Of a stretch of 52,605 nt of DNA, positions 9,786 through 20,728 are shown piece after piece. This stretch comes from Microdochium bolleyi (taxonomy: Eukaryota; Ascomycota; Sordariomycetes; Xylariales; Microdochiaceae): NCBI GenBank assembly GCA_001566295.1, contig KQ964296.1, positions 1-52,605 on the forward strand. The letters are read 5' to 3'. The notes under the pieces were generated by a model. It worked only from the letters and a program-made list of their open reading frames with translations. It had not been told where the DNA came from and searched no databases. How positions within the stretch are numbered: position 1 is the stretch's first letter; every line of letters starts with the position of its first letter. Both the position numbers and the translations under genes were made by a program.

Positions 9786-11561
9786 GTGGCTTGCACTCGA
9801 GGGTCCTGTCAGACTTGCCTAGTTGACGGACGCGGTGATTGGAAAAAGGCCTCGAGATGGCTTACGCTCAGCATCTGGCTGGCCGCGCTTTCTTGTGCCG
9901 AAAAAGCGGACAGCACAATCGTGCACGTTCTAACTACGTTCTTCACTTGCTCGAGCAGGACGAGCTTGGTCCACCTGCCGACTTCGCATACACAATTCGC
10001 TCTTAAGCGCGGCCGCACGTTCAACCGCGACAACGTCCTCCAGATTGTGCGAGACCACAGGCGCATCTTCGAGCCGGACAACGACATCATCGAGATCCCC
10101 AGGAAGAAAGAGTCGCTCAAGGCTTTCCACAAGCGTGGCCGCATCTCATGGGAAGAGCGGGCCGAGAAGGCTGCTGGGGATCTCGCCACATATTTTGGTG
10201 CCCAGTGGCCGTGTGCCGTACCTGCTGCGCCAAACGGTACTATTATCGAGGAGTTCAACAAGTATTTCCAGTGGGACGTCTGCGTCATGGCCGAGGTTTG
10301 TGGTTTGTTCCGCGTATGGTTCGAGAACTTGCAGTTCTTCCAATATCTCCAGCAGATCTGCAGGATTGTGTCGCAGTACAAGTGCACCGTGGTTAGGCCG
10401 GCTCACCCAGCACCGAGGGTTTTGCCGGCAGTGCCTCATGCTAGCCCGGGATATGTGACTCCCGCGGACTTGTTTGCTCAGAGCACTCCACCAAAGGCCA
10501 CGCCAACGCCCTCGAGCTTGCCTGAGATGCTCAACATGGCGTCAAATACCAACAATGGCGTTGGCAAGCACGCCAGATCTCGACTGAAAATAATGGCCGG
10601 CTGTCTCAAGGCGATGGCTCAGTCGACGTACGAGACCAACTATGTTGTCAACTTGGAGGCGAGTCTCGCTGCGCTTGAGCAAGGACGATTCTCGCAGAAA
10701 GCGCTAGCGCCGAAATATTCAGAGATGCGAGCGATCTTCGCATCCCATCTTGTCGCTTGTCAGAACCATGTCAACTCCTTGTATGAGAGCATCATCAGGG
10801 CCATGATCAACGATGTCGCGGATGTTTACCAACTCCCGCGGCTATCTCCTGTACTTCTCCTCGAGCGGTTGAACCGCAAGCACTGGGAAAGTCTTAGCAA
10901 GGACTGGAAGAAGGTCCTCATCGAGTACGGGCTGGCCGTGACACGACTGCAACGCGCACAGAGAGTACTCAAGGCGCGCGGGGCGGCATTGTTTAAGGAG
11001 CTTCAGAACGACGGCCACGCCAATTGGGAGCCAGCCGAGCACCCCGAATGGCTCCTTCTTGAGATTGAAGGCTCCATCCTCATCCGCGAGGTCCAGGTCG
11101 ACATTGCCACGCACATGCAGAGACCCGCCCACGACAAGAACGCCGTCATGCAGCTGAATATGTTACTTGTTCGTCTCGGCGTAGTCACTGCGAGACTAGG
11201 GAAGACAATATCACTTCTTCCCAGCGCGAAGTCCGTTGCTTTGAAGCGTGGTTTCGTAGGTGTTCGATGGCAGCTCCAGGGGGGTGTGAGCCTTGACTGT
11301 ACATACCTCAGACACATAGCAGTTGTGGAGAAGACTGTGATCTTCAGTTGCACATATTCATGGCATCACTTTGCACAGAAGTCTATCGTACGCAGTCTCA
11401 TGGTCATTCTGTCTTTATGGCACCAGAGTGACACTTCTTTTGAATCTCATACGCGTTGTGAGGGTCTCAGGTGCAGGGATGCAATTCATTCTTTCGCCAG
11501 CCTGCCAAGACCCAGCAGCTTCAGGCAATTGGAAGGCTCAACATGCTCGGTGGGGATATAG
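9786..11561 (+). pseudogene. Fragment of a DUF3638 giant protein, cut before the Walker A loop
   Basis: A 591-codon open frame matches an internal segment of the large fungal DUF3638/DUF3645 proteins (about 3000 aa, P-loop NTPase-like). Recognisable blocks are LNRKHWESLSKDWKKVLIEYGLA, ELQNDGHANWEPAEHPEWLLLEIEG, ILIREVQVDIATHMQ and NAVMQLNM near 11160. In intact relatives the next residues are GEGKSS, the ATP-binding loop. Here an unrelated LLVRLGVV sequence follows and homology ends. Both the N-terminal and the catalytic C-terminal parts of the protein are absent from the window. The frame is open, so a truncated product is possible, but it would lack nucleotide binding. The residues before about 10020 look unrelated to the family and may be non-coding. 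Confidence 0.75.
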
Positions 11562-11775
11562 ACTTTGACGAGACGGTTTGCATGCGTCGCATGCTGCTTA
11601 TTTTCTTTTCTTTAATTCCATGAAGGCATCCTCCATTTTCATCTCGCGGCTGGTACTCGTCCAATCTATAGCCACCTCCATGGTTTTCCTGTAATAAAGG
11701 CTCTCCAATCACCTCATTCCCCAGAATGCCCCAAATCTCCTTTGGTGACGTGGCTCGTGAGTCACCATAGCGACA

Positions 11776-14238
11776 TCACTCCCGTAGAACCTTCTTGGCA
11801 GCCCGCAGGCTATCCCGCTGCCGAGTGAGAACTGCACGCAGGGCGCGAGATGAGGCATCCTCGCCGGCTATCATGTCCAGCTGCTTCGCGCTCAGGCTCA
11901 TTACAAGATCCGCGCACAGGATCTTGAGGGGACTGTCTGCGCGGTCAAGCAGGTGATGATTGATGGCCTGTTGACAGATTGTGTCCACGAACCGCTTCCT
12001 TGCCACTTTGTAGTAGCTCGCCAGCGTATCGACAATATCGGTGCAAACCTGTTCGGCATTGTTCTTGGGCACAAAGTGCTTATTGATATCTGCCACAGAG
12101 TAGAACTCAGTGGTGGCATCGCAGTCGGTTGTGATTGGAAGCCCTTTGAGCACTTTGGTGATCCGCCCAGATCGCTTCTGCTGGAGCGTCGAGTTGAAGT
12201 AGTGGTTGAATGTTGTCGGCCGCCCGTTGCGCTCGACGGCTAAGAGGAAGCGAGCACGGTCCATAGCCCGCTCATAGGCACCGCGAAGTCTGTCAACCAG
12301 GAGTATTTCCCAGACTTGCTCACGCAGCTGCTCGTCAGGACAGAGATTTTCCAGCAGCTGCACGATGAACTCGTGGACAAGCACAATTGCCTTGCTTGTG
12401 TGGGAAATTGTGAGATCATCCCATTTCTCCGAATGTTCTTCGAAAACCATGCCGAGAATGGTGCCACCAAACTGCGAAGCCGAAAGTCAGCGTTTTCTTC
12501 AGAAGCTTGCAGACTGAGGTACCTACGGTCCCTATCTCCGGGCCACGATTGAAGGCGTACACTTCCTGTACGTGTTCCAATAGAGGCGTCTTCAGCGGTT
12601 TCGGGCACTTGTACTCTTCGGTCTCGATGATGTCCCCGATCTCAGTGTACTCTGCGAGGTTAATGTCTCTGCACAACCTCGCGCTTGCATCAGACGAGTA
12701 CGCTTTCTCTTGCTCGTCGTCATCATCGCTGATCTGGAACTTGTGGGCGCGCTTCCAAAAATCATTGGCAAAGCTCTCGTTGAGAGCCATCATCCGCGTC
12801 GAAAGCTTCAGCGACAACAAGCTCTTGAAGAGAGGGTCTCCTATGTACTGGCCGCTGACGGCACATTGTGCAATGATGTTGAAGCGGGAAGCCAATTTCC
12901 CCAAGAAGAGCCTCTGTGAACTCTCATCGGCTCGCGACTGGCCCATGGCAGCGAGGTCAGCTTCGCGCTGCTTGAGCAGTCGCTCTATTTCGACCTTGAC
13001 ATTTGGGAACTCCCTCTTCGATATTTGCATGAGGAGCTCGCGCAAGCGGCTTTGCAAGGAAGGCACACCGCATCGGTCAAGCACACCTGACCACTCCGGG
13101 GCTGAGAAGAATATCTGTTCCGACAGGCGGCGTTGAGCTATGGTCGAGTCGTTGTCGTCCGCACCACGATTCTTGACGACACAATAGCCGAGAGTCAAGT
13201 TGCTGGGCTTCCCAAGCAGCAGATCAATCACAGCGCCTCGGGTCGCTCTCTCAGTAGCAAGATCGGGCTTCGTCAGAACTCCCATCGTGCGACTTCCCGT
13301 GGGGTCAGCAGCCTCGGCGAGCTTGATAATCTCCTGAGTCGCGATGTCCACATTGCATGGCATCACAGCAAGGATCCTACGAGGAGGTCAGCTCGAGTTT
13401 GAGAACTCAACAAGGAGCCACCTACACTGTCCTGGTGTTGCTCATGTACGACTTGACCATGTTGCGAACAAGCTGGACGTCATCATCAGTAGTCAAGCCT
13501 ACGATCGCGTTAGAATACCTAATGGCTTTTTCCCAACGGTCGGCGCTGTTACTGACCTGGTGTGGCATTACGCAAAATCCAAGAAAAACCAAGAACCGCA
13601 AAGGAAAATGCCGGTGGAAGAAGCATCCGCAAGTCAAAACCAAAAAACAAAAATGGGAAGACCTACGGCAGGCCCACATATCTCAATCTTCAGGATGTCT
13701 TCACTGAAGGCTCTGCCCACTTCAGCGTCATCGGTCGTCCCCATGCGAATACCCATGACCTGGTTCGCCTCCTCGAAGACATTTGCCAACTCATTGTTGT
13801 CCAGCTTAGTGGCAGACCGCTGGAAGCCTTGAAGCTTCTTCTTCAGCGCATCATCGGCCAGCGGACGAGGAATGATGGTGATGGAGACACTCTCGCGGGC
13901 CTCGCGGCGGCAGGTGATCTGTGTTGCGTAGCGGGTGCAGAGGCCAGCGGCACGCGGGAAAGAGAAGCCTGTGAGGCCTTCAAGGACGGAGCTCTTGCCT
14001 GAAGACTGGTCTCCGACGACAATGAGCTATGGGAGACCGTGTCAGCTACAGCTAGCCAAACACTCCTCAAGCCATGAAGCTGGAGCATGCTCACCTGGGG
14101 CAAGGGGATGAATGCGCCAACGTTGAGCTCCCTCAACTTATCAATCTTGGAGAGGACAGATTGATTGCCCAAGCCTTCCGCCGCAGGCGGCGTGACCCCG
14201 CTCGTCACGTCAGACACGGCTCTCTTGGTCTCGCCCAT
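11776..14238 (-). pseudogene. Dynamin/Mx-like large GTPase with destroyed G3 segment
   Basis: Minus-strand exons 14238-14095, 14026-13655, 13572-13557, 13498-13426, 13376-12527 and 12471-11776 cover a whole fungal Mx-like dynamin of roughly 720 aa. The G1 loop is GDQSSGKSSVLE, the G2 region is LCTRYATQIT, the G4 motif is TKPD in MGVLTKPDLA, and stalk and GED-like helices run to the C-terminus (RAAKKVLRE). Introns at 14094-14027, 13556-13499 (58 nt, TTCTAAC branch), 13425-13377 and 12526-12472 are orthodox. Between GPAVGLP and RNATPGLTTDDD the family has the G3 strand with DxPG. Here 82 nt of T-rich sequence (13654-13573) lie in its place, with a TGA and a frame change. An alternative 110-nt intron (13666-13557) would keep the frame open but still omit G3, so GTP hydrolysis should be lost either way. 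Confidence 0.8.
13573..13654. other. Low-complexity 82-nt segment replacing the dynamin G3 coding region
   Basis: On the plus strand this is an A-rich stretch with recurring CCAAGAA/ACCAAGAACC and AAACCAAAAAAC words. It sits exactly where about 33 nt coding for the G3 strand are expected. Its length (82 nt) shifts the dynamin frame. The origin is unclear: slippage, filler DNA from break repair, or a decayed insertion. Confidence 0.6.
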
Positions 14239-15688
14239 GTTGACAGAGTATTGCTACAGTATCTGCCAGATGTGTTTTCGCGGAAGCTGCTGCCGATGAG
14301 TCGAGGACTAGCGTTACGATAAGCAGTAACGATGCCAATGAGTGAGTCCGATGAGTGAGTCGTGTGAAGATTAGGACGGACGCTGAGGGTGAATGCCTTA
14401 TATAAAAAGACAGATGGCCACTCCGGCAAGATTCGAACTGGAGGAAAAACAACTGATCGCGTGGACGAAGCCGCGAGCTTTTGTGAGCATCCTGGTAGCT
14501 AGACCGATATTGCCAAGACTGGTTGATCCGTGCACAGTGGAACATCTGTTACCAAAAAAGGCGGGCACCAATATCGAATCTCAATGGACGGGGGTGGGTC
14601 CGAAAAGTAATGATTCAGCGCTAGTGCGGGCTCGAGGTTACGGTCGGGATGTTGATCTCGCAACTAACAACATTACGCTTTTGATACCTGGTTGCCTGCA
14701 GCTTTAGAGCTCTACAGGCATTCTTTAAAAGTCCTCCCTATCTCAGAGTGTTACGAGCCATCCGTCCGAGCTCTAGCTAGCCAGCTGGCGGTTTAACCCT
14801 CCTAATCTGCCATTTCTGGCGGATCATTACTTTTTGGACAAACTTCCGTACTACCAGACCTGATTCATCACAAACGCTTTAGTGGCATTTGGCCAATGGC
14901 ATGGGTCTCGGCAAGACCTTAGAGGGCTTCAGCGCGTTTTCGACTAAAAGTCTTGGAGGCAGATGCACTATTGGCAATGGTCACCGCTGCGTTCAAAGCG
15001 TGCTCTCTGCCTAGTACGCCATATGCTTTGCACACCCCTCTGAAACTGCTCGCGGTAGCCTGGACGCTGTTTCATGTGAGAGGCCTATTAGAAACATGCT
15101 CAGCGTGTATGCAGGAGGTTGAACACCGCACCAGACACTCGCCTCAGCTCCCAGAAGCCCTTACATACTCTTGTGACTCAGGCGCAAGAACTGCGAAAGC
15201 GGCCGCCACGACGACCTATCATAAGCTGATGCAAATTGTTTTGTTCCAGCAGCATAGCGAAGGGAGCAAACAACGACGCCTCCCGCTGCTGAGAGGCTAC
15301 AACCCAGAGTCCCCATTTCTTGTGGCTGGCCTGAGGTGTACCTATTCTCCGTGCTCACTTGCATGAACATTGGTCGTACTGAACTACCTCTGCTCCCTCC
15401 TGATATTGTTTCTCTCAAAGGAATATATATGATGGTGTGCCAGGTGGGGGGCGAGGGAATATCGCAGGAACTTACCACAGCAACGTCTTTGAATCGTGGC
15501 CGAGCAACATACATAAGATCTTGACTATCACTGGTAACAACTATTACCTCCTGATCTCACCCGTCAGTTTCCGAAGCAACCGATTCCAACCTCTTCCTTA
15601 CTACCCTCCGGTAGCTTCGTTCCACGGCACTGAGCATCACCACGACTGCAATATCCATTCCCGGACAACCCCCTTTCCTGCAGTTAAG
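14239..15688. other. Intergenic, mostly empty; tRNA-like remnant inside
   Basis: Upstream region of the dynamin gene and of the next dynamin fragment. Apart from the tRNA-like segment at 14421-14516 I see no gene. Open frames at 14953-15366 and 15437 onward lack family motifs before 15689. Confidence 0.4.
14421..14516 (-). other. tRNA-like segment, probably degenerate
   Basis: Reading the minus strand, an A-box-like stretch (CGGTCTAGCTACCAGG) is followed at a distance typical of a long-arm or intron-containing tRNA by a B-box-like AGTTCGAATC. A run TCTTTTT, a possible Pol III terminator, lies just downstream. TTGGCAA and TTGCCGG could form an acceptor stem with two G-U pairs, but the T-stem has two mismatches. 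It may be a decayed tRNA or tRNA-derived element, or chance. Confidence 0.22.
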
Positions 15689-15975
15689 ATGGTGGTTACG
15701 ACCGTCCAGAAGGATACCCTGCAAGACCTCTGCTCCACAGATCGCCTCGAACTGATGGACGCAATTAACCGCCTGCGCTCCGAGGGCATCGGCTATGTCA
15801 TCTCGCTGCCCCAGATCATCGTGGTCGGCGAACGGGTGTCTGGCAAGAGTTCCGTTCTCGAAGCTATCTTCCCTGCCCAAGGCAACCTTCGCACCCGGTT
15901 CCCCACCGAGGTCGTACTGCGGCGAACCTCCCAGGTCAGCGCGCGTGTCTCGGCTGTCCCACAAATGTCGAGGGA
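15689..15975 (+). pseudogene. N-terminal fragment of a second dynamin-like GTPase
   Basis: From the ATG at 15689 about 95 residues match the start of fungal Mx-like dynamins. There is a leading helix (LELMDAINRLRSEGI), the strand SLPQIIVVGE, the G1 loop ERVSGKSSVLEAI and then TRFPTEVVLRRTSQVSARVS. In the G1 loop Arg-Val replaces the usual Gln-Ser. A few residues are missing before the TRFPTE block compared with the intact relatives. Homology stops near 15975, and the following codons are antisense to an ABC transporter fragment. It is a truncated piece, not a complete gene. The neighbouring dynamin gene is a different paralogue. Confidence 0.72.
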
Positions 15976-15984
15976 TGACTGGGG

Positions 15985-17592
15985 AAAGCCGCTTTGTCCG
16001 TGTTCGACGGCCACACGGCTGGCGGCTGCATGTCGCCGGTGGGCTCCTCCTCGAGATCCAGCAGCTCGACCATGCGCTCCACGGACACGAAGTCCATCTG
16101 GAGCTGCCCGTAGATCTTGCAAAGTCCGTGGGTTGCATCGGCGAAATGGGAGGCGGTGGGAAGGATGAACTCGGCATGCCAGACGAGAGCCCCTGGTAGA
16201 GCCCCAGAACGGTCAGGGCGAATGCCGAGATGGCGGATAACGTGTCGAAACGGTACAGCAGCCATGACTGCACGCTCCAGTTGAAATGAACCATCTCCTG
16301 GAACGCGTCGGCGACCTCGATGTTACGGTTCTGGAATTGCAGCTGTGCATTGAAAGCCCCGATCGTCGCGAGCCCGTCCACCAGGATGCCAAAGTTTGAC
16401 ATGAGGGGGCTGAGCGATGCCATCTCCAGGCGCCGCAGGCTCTGTGGGCGGGCAGGTAATGTTGAAGACGAAGAGGGAGAGAGCCGTCATGACCACGGCA
16501 AACGCAAAAAACACGGGTGGCGCGAAGGCGATGACGAACATGCACGAACTTCACGCCGCGATATTTAGAGCGACCATCTGGAGGGGCCAGGTGATGCCGC
16601 CGTCGGAGCATGCCTATGTCAGAGGTCAGGCGGTTCATGAGCCGTTCCGCGGGCGTGACGTTGTAGAAGCGGAAGTTTGCCCGACAGACCTTTTGCAAGA
16701 CACGAGCGAGGAGGCTTCTGGCGGTCACAAACAGGATGAGTAATAGTCCGCACTGCGACAGCGTGAAGAGGGCGGTTTGTACAATGCCGATGACGAAGTA
16801 GCAGATGAGCTAAGGTTTGAGGTCGTCTCCCGGGCTCGGCAGCTCCTTGAAGAGTCCATCGGCAACTGCTGTGGTTGTCATAAGCATCCTCCCCTGGACC
16901 TCGACGTCACCTTGTGCTTCATCCTAAGCCTTGAGGAACCATTGATTGAGGAGAACCAGTACGCGCCACAAGGCGAACAGGACTATCACGACAGCCCACC
17001 ATCACAGCTGTCTAGCTTTGATATAGGTCCAGTAAATGCGCGCAACGATGCTCCGAGCGGCGCGGTGCCCATCATCAATAATTTGGCTGGCACGGCTGCA
17101 TTGGCGTCCTCGTCGCTCGCAAGGTGCGTCGTCACTCACCATCGTGTGCCGTCGTATTGTTCTCCTGCTCGCGTGCCAACAACTTGGTCTCGCAGTCGAT
17201 GTCACTCGACTTGAGCACTTGGCTACACCGTCGGTGATTTCGATGACTTGGTCAGCGATGTGGGTGCAGAGGTCGACACGGTGGGTGGCGTGAACGCCAG
17301 TGCGATCTTTCAACAGAGGTCCGCAGAACATTTTGCGGAGGATGGACTCGGCAGTGTCTGATCAAGCGGCGCAAGAGGGTCGTCGAGTAATAGGTTTCGC
17401 GAGTTGCTGTAGACGGCTCTTGTAAGGTGACACGAGCTTTTTGTCCTCCAGACAAGCCGATACCCTTCTTGCCAATTACCGAGAGGTCACCATGCTTGAA
17501 AGTGGCGAGGTCTGGAGTCATAACATTCTCGTGGCGTATCAGTTGATAGCACGTGATGGCGTCGATGAGCAGTGACTCGAATTTGTAGGCAT
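15985..17592 (-). pseudogene. ABCC-type (MRP-like) transporter fragment: end of NBD1 plus TMD2
   Basis: Reading down the minus strand in several frames gives the order of a full-size ABCC exporter but only its middle. There is a late NBD1 block (LLIDAITCYQL, MTPDLATFKHGDL), the signature LSGGQKARV near 17440, a Walker B NLLLDDPLA and its following HRVDLCTHIADQVIEI. TMD2 follows with FTLSQCGLLLILFVTARSLL, FRFYNVTPAERLMNRLTSDIG, LSPLMSNFGILVDGLATIGAF and the linker YGQLQMDFVSVERMVELLDLEEEP ending PPAVWPS near 15985. TMD1, the Walker A loop and NBD2 are absent. At least four frame changes and stops are needed. Both ends are sharp joins to other gene pieces. Confidence 0.8.
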
Positions 17593-17619
17593 GGTGCGGC
17601 GCAATTATTAGTCAGATGC

Positions 17620-18001
17620 TCCAATAAAACACAGTCAGATTGACAGAGCGCAGATTGCCGTCCTCGCAGTGGAAAGTCGTCCCAGAGTCTTGTTACCGGC
17701 ATGCATGTAAGGGTGATTCACACCCAGTACATCTGGAAACGCGGGAGGTATGCGCTTGTTACCAGGGAACAGCAACCTGGCTCGAGAACAGCAAAGGCCC
17801 GACGTAGTATGGAATCTCTCCAGTCGGCTGGTCATTGAATATGTGCTGGAGATAAGTTCTTGCATCGTCGTCGGAGGGTGGAATAATCTGTTTTGAGAAG
17901 TCCGGCGCTTGGAAAGTCCTCGATTCTCCCCTGTATAAATGAAATCGCCTAGCAACCGGGTGTTTATCGAAGCGGGCGGAAAGGAGATCATGCTTCACCA
18001 T
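17620..18001 (-). pseudogene. JmjC-domain-like gene fragment, two frameshifts
   Basis: From the ATG at 18001 the frame reads to EIPYYVGPLLFSSQVAVP. A one-base shift near 17775 continues it as GNKRIPPAFPDVLGVNHPYMH, and a second near 17680 gives TTFHCEDGNLRSVNLT. The last block resembles the JmjC iron site (HxE/D after a G/T-rich strand, followed by S.N), and the preceding LGVNHPYMH resembles the strand before it. Homology ends near 17620, where the ABC fragment begins. If the assignment is right this is the front half of a 2-oxoglutarate-dependent oxygenase or histone-demethylase-like protein. The second iron histidine and the rest of the domain are missing. Confidence 0.5.
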
Positions 18002-18670
18002 CTAGGCATCACCAGCAGCGTTCAAACGAGCTGATGTGTTATCAAGCGAAATGCGACACTGGCTCTGAGACGATGAGGGCAACGAAGGACAATGGAGGGG
18101 TTAAGAAAACAAAACCCGCCTGAAGGCGGCCCCACATATTCGACACACAGTATCAATTACGTAATTTTGAGGGGTAATGAGGATACATGGTGAGAGACGT
18201 TGCGATGAAGGAGCAGCAGCGGTGCTAGGACCTTGTGTGACTGCGCGGGGAATTCTAGATGTTGGGGACGCGTTGCGAGTAATCGCTCACTTTGTCATGT
18301 ACGCAGCCCGTCTTTGTAGTTGTAGCAACTTGCACAATCGTTTGTGGGGCCTCGGATGTTAGGCAGCAGAGCCCAGCCCCGCCTCGCTGAGCAGTCCAAC
18401 TAGGGGCAGGAGCTCGGGTTCTTACATACAGTGCGGAATAGGCTCAGGCTGGGGGCGGGGGCCAGCTCAGGTATCCACCTCGTACCTGCCAACTCCTTGA
18501 GAAACTCAGTTACTTACACGAACGTGCATGTAGGTTATCCGCCGAAGGCCAGGCACTAGACAAACTATTCACCGCACTGTGACTTCAGCTCTATCAGACT
18601 AACCCCGCAGCGCGATTTTCGGGTCTCCTCTTCTCTTCCGGTCCACCACTAGCCCCTTCACGAGATCGAC
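18002..18670. other. Intergenic, upstream of the deaminase-like gene
   Basis: No coding motif is seen. It must contain the promoter of the downstream gene; no regulatory site can be named. Confidence 0.4.
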
Positions 18671-20728
18671 ATGACGACTGAGCACTCTATACCAACATCA
18701 CGCACAATATCCTGCGCGGAGAGCATCGCAGCACTCTGTGTCCTCCATGGCAACAACGACAAAGCGGTACTGCCTCGGCCACCGCGCAACGTGCCGTTAG
18801 CGATTCACCAGCGCTCTGATGGCTATCTCTTGTCCTTCGAAGAGGAAACCCGTCTAGCTCGGAATATGGCCTTCTTGGCGTATGTCCGCGACGATCCAAA
18901 GTGCATTCCTGCGGTCTGTGTCGAACAGGACCATGGCCAAAACGCGCTTCGTGTGCGCGTGGCCACCAATACTGGGACCATCCTGCTCGGGGCAGCGGTC
19001 GAAGGGCTGCAGGGAATATTTGACATCATGGCGCGGCGTAATGGTACATGCTATCCTTTCTTGGACCACGCGGGTCTCGCTTGCGTGATGTTTTGCTTGC
19101 AAAGGTTGAAAATGCTTCGTACGTAAGGTCAAGAATCGAGTAGCGCAACGATGAGTGATATCTTCTTCGCAATCGTCACGATGTGCTCCCCTCGCATCCT
19201 AACGCGCCTTGGACTGCAGCCACGAAAGGGTCGCACGGTCAAGAAGAAACAACCATTCGCCCAAGCCTTGGAAAATGCATCTCTGTTGCTGAACCATTAC
19301 AGTCGAAGTTCAGCCGCCGAGTTCGGGCTCCACTGCAGAGAAGTGAGGAAGCGGATTACGCAGTGGCAACAATTCCCGTCTACGAGCTCTCTCGCTCTCA
19401 TCATAATGGCCATACACAAGCTCCAGACAGAGGTCGGCGTGGAGATACTCCTCGACGGATTGACGCATCAAGCACTCTCAAAGGACGCGAAAGGAAGCAT
19501 CATCAACAAAATAAGCAAACTCTCGCGGTACTACGAGATATCGCGATACCTCTCTCGCCGATGTTCCAAAGATGAGGTATTCCGGCACCTCACAGCTTTG
19601 CGAGTGTCGTTGCCCGAGCCCATTGTCGCGCTCGAACCCCATCTCCCGGGCACGTTCAGAGCCGGGGTGGGATTCACTGACGTCCTCCGCCAGGCTGGCT
19701 TGCCACAAGGCAACGAACAGGAAACAATGAACACAGTATGTGACCTTCTAAAAGCCACACCCGGACAGGTCAACGAGGTCTTCCAAGAACAGGTATCGAA
19801 CATTTCTAAACACGCCAAGGTCCATGCAGAGATCAAGCTGTTGTGCTTCTATGAGCTGAACCGCGACACGATTCCACTATTGCCACGCGCAGTGTGCTCA
19901 AGCAAAGATGCATGCTGGCTGTGCAATGCGCTGATTGACGCCCACGGAGAGATGTACACGCCACGGTGTCACGGTGTTTTATATCCTGGCTGGAAACGAC
20001 CATGTCTAGCCGGCTCGTCAAAGTGGGCAGCAGCCATGACGGCGTTGACTGTCAAATTGCAACAAGCAATTTCGGAGAGCGTGCGAAGCATACTGCACCA
20101 TCGGCAGCGACGCAGCTACTGCCCTCCTCTAGAAAGCACACTCTCAGTGCTGAGGTGGTCGTTGTCAACCGTACATCTGCCCTTAAGCAGGTCAATCGGA
20201 CGCAAAGTGCCTGGAGTCGCGTCTGACAACCTAGTTCTGTCGTTTGCGGCCGCTCCCGATCAAGCCAGCTCGACCATGACTGGAGTTGAACCTCGCGAGG
20301 AGAAAGTCAACGAGCTCTGTGAGCTTGAACCTGAACATAAAGTCTTGCTCCAGCCCGGCCAACCTTATCTTTACCAGCCCGCCACATGCTGTTGGAAAGG
20401 CCTGTGGCTCAAAGCCGGGGCCTGTTCAATTCATCTAGAACTTCCTGACGATGCCAAGCGGCAGCGTCATCACGCCGCGGGGAGGCAAAGCTTGGATGAG
20501 CACAACAGCTCAGGTGTGATCTACACGATAACATTTACTGACATGAAAAACAGCATCTGTGCTGAGACAGCCTCGAAATTTTCGAGTGCCTCCGAGCTCA
20601 TAGTTCTAGATAAGAGAATGGAAAAAGGCACGTGCCTCGAGGTGAAAGAAGATGAGAGTGGAAATATTCGATTGGGTCTCAGCAGTGGGGAAATCGTACT
20701 GATCCAAAGGCACAGTACGTCAAGTTGA
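18671..20728 (+). CDS. OTT_1508-like nucleic-acid deaminase family protein
   Basis: Two frames form one gene: 18671 to about 19122 and about 19151/19267 to 20728. Between them lies a presumed intron (donor GTACGT or GTAAGG near 19119-19123) whose acceptor I could not fix; 19266 (CCCAAG) keeps the frame. The second part carries the zinc-dependent deaminase core of the OTT_1508-like family common in fungi. It has HAEIKLLCFYE (His and Glu of the HxE site) and, about 40 residues on, SSKDACWLCNALIDAHG, with the CxxC pair that completes the zinc site, then PRCHGVLYPGW. All zinc ligands are present and no stop interrupts the core. The N-terminal domain is helical with no named motif; the C-terminal 200 residues look like a beta-rich extra domain. 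The substrate is unknown for this family in fungi. Predicted soluble. Confidence 0.72.

Noticed and set aside
9809..10387. 192-codon minus-strand open frame
   Set aside because: Antisense of the DUF3638 fragment, which has the recognisable motifs.
12507..13136. 209-codon plus-strand open frame
   Set aside because: Exact antisense of conserved dynamin exons; its serine-rich text is a shadow.
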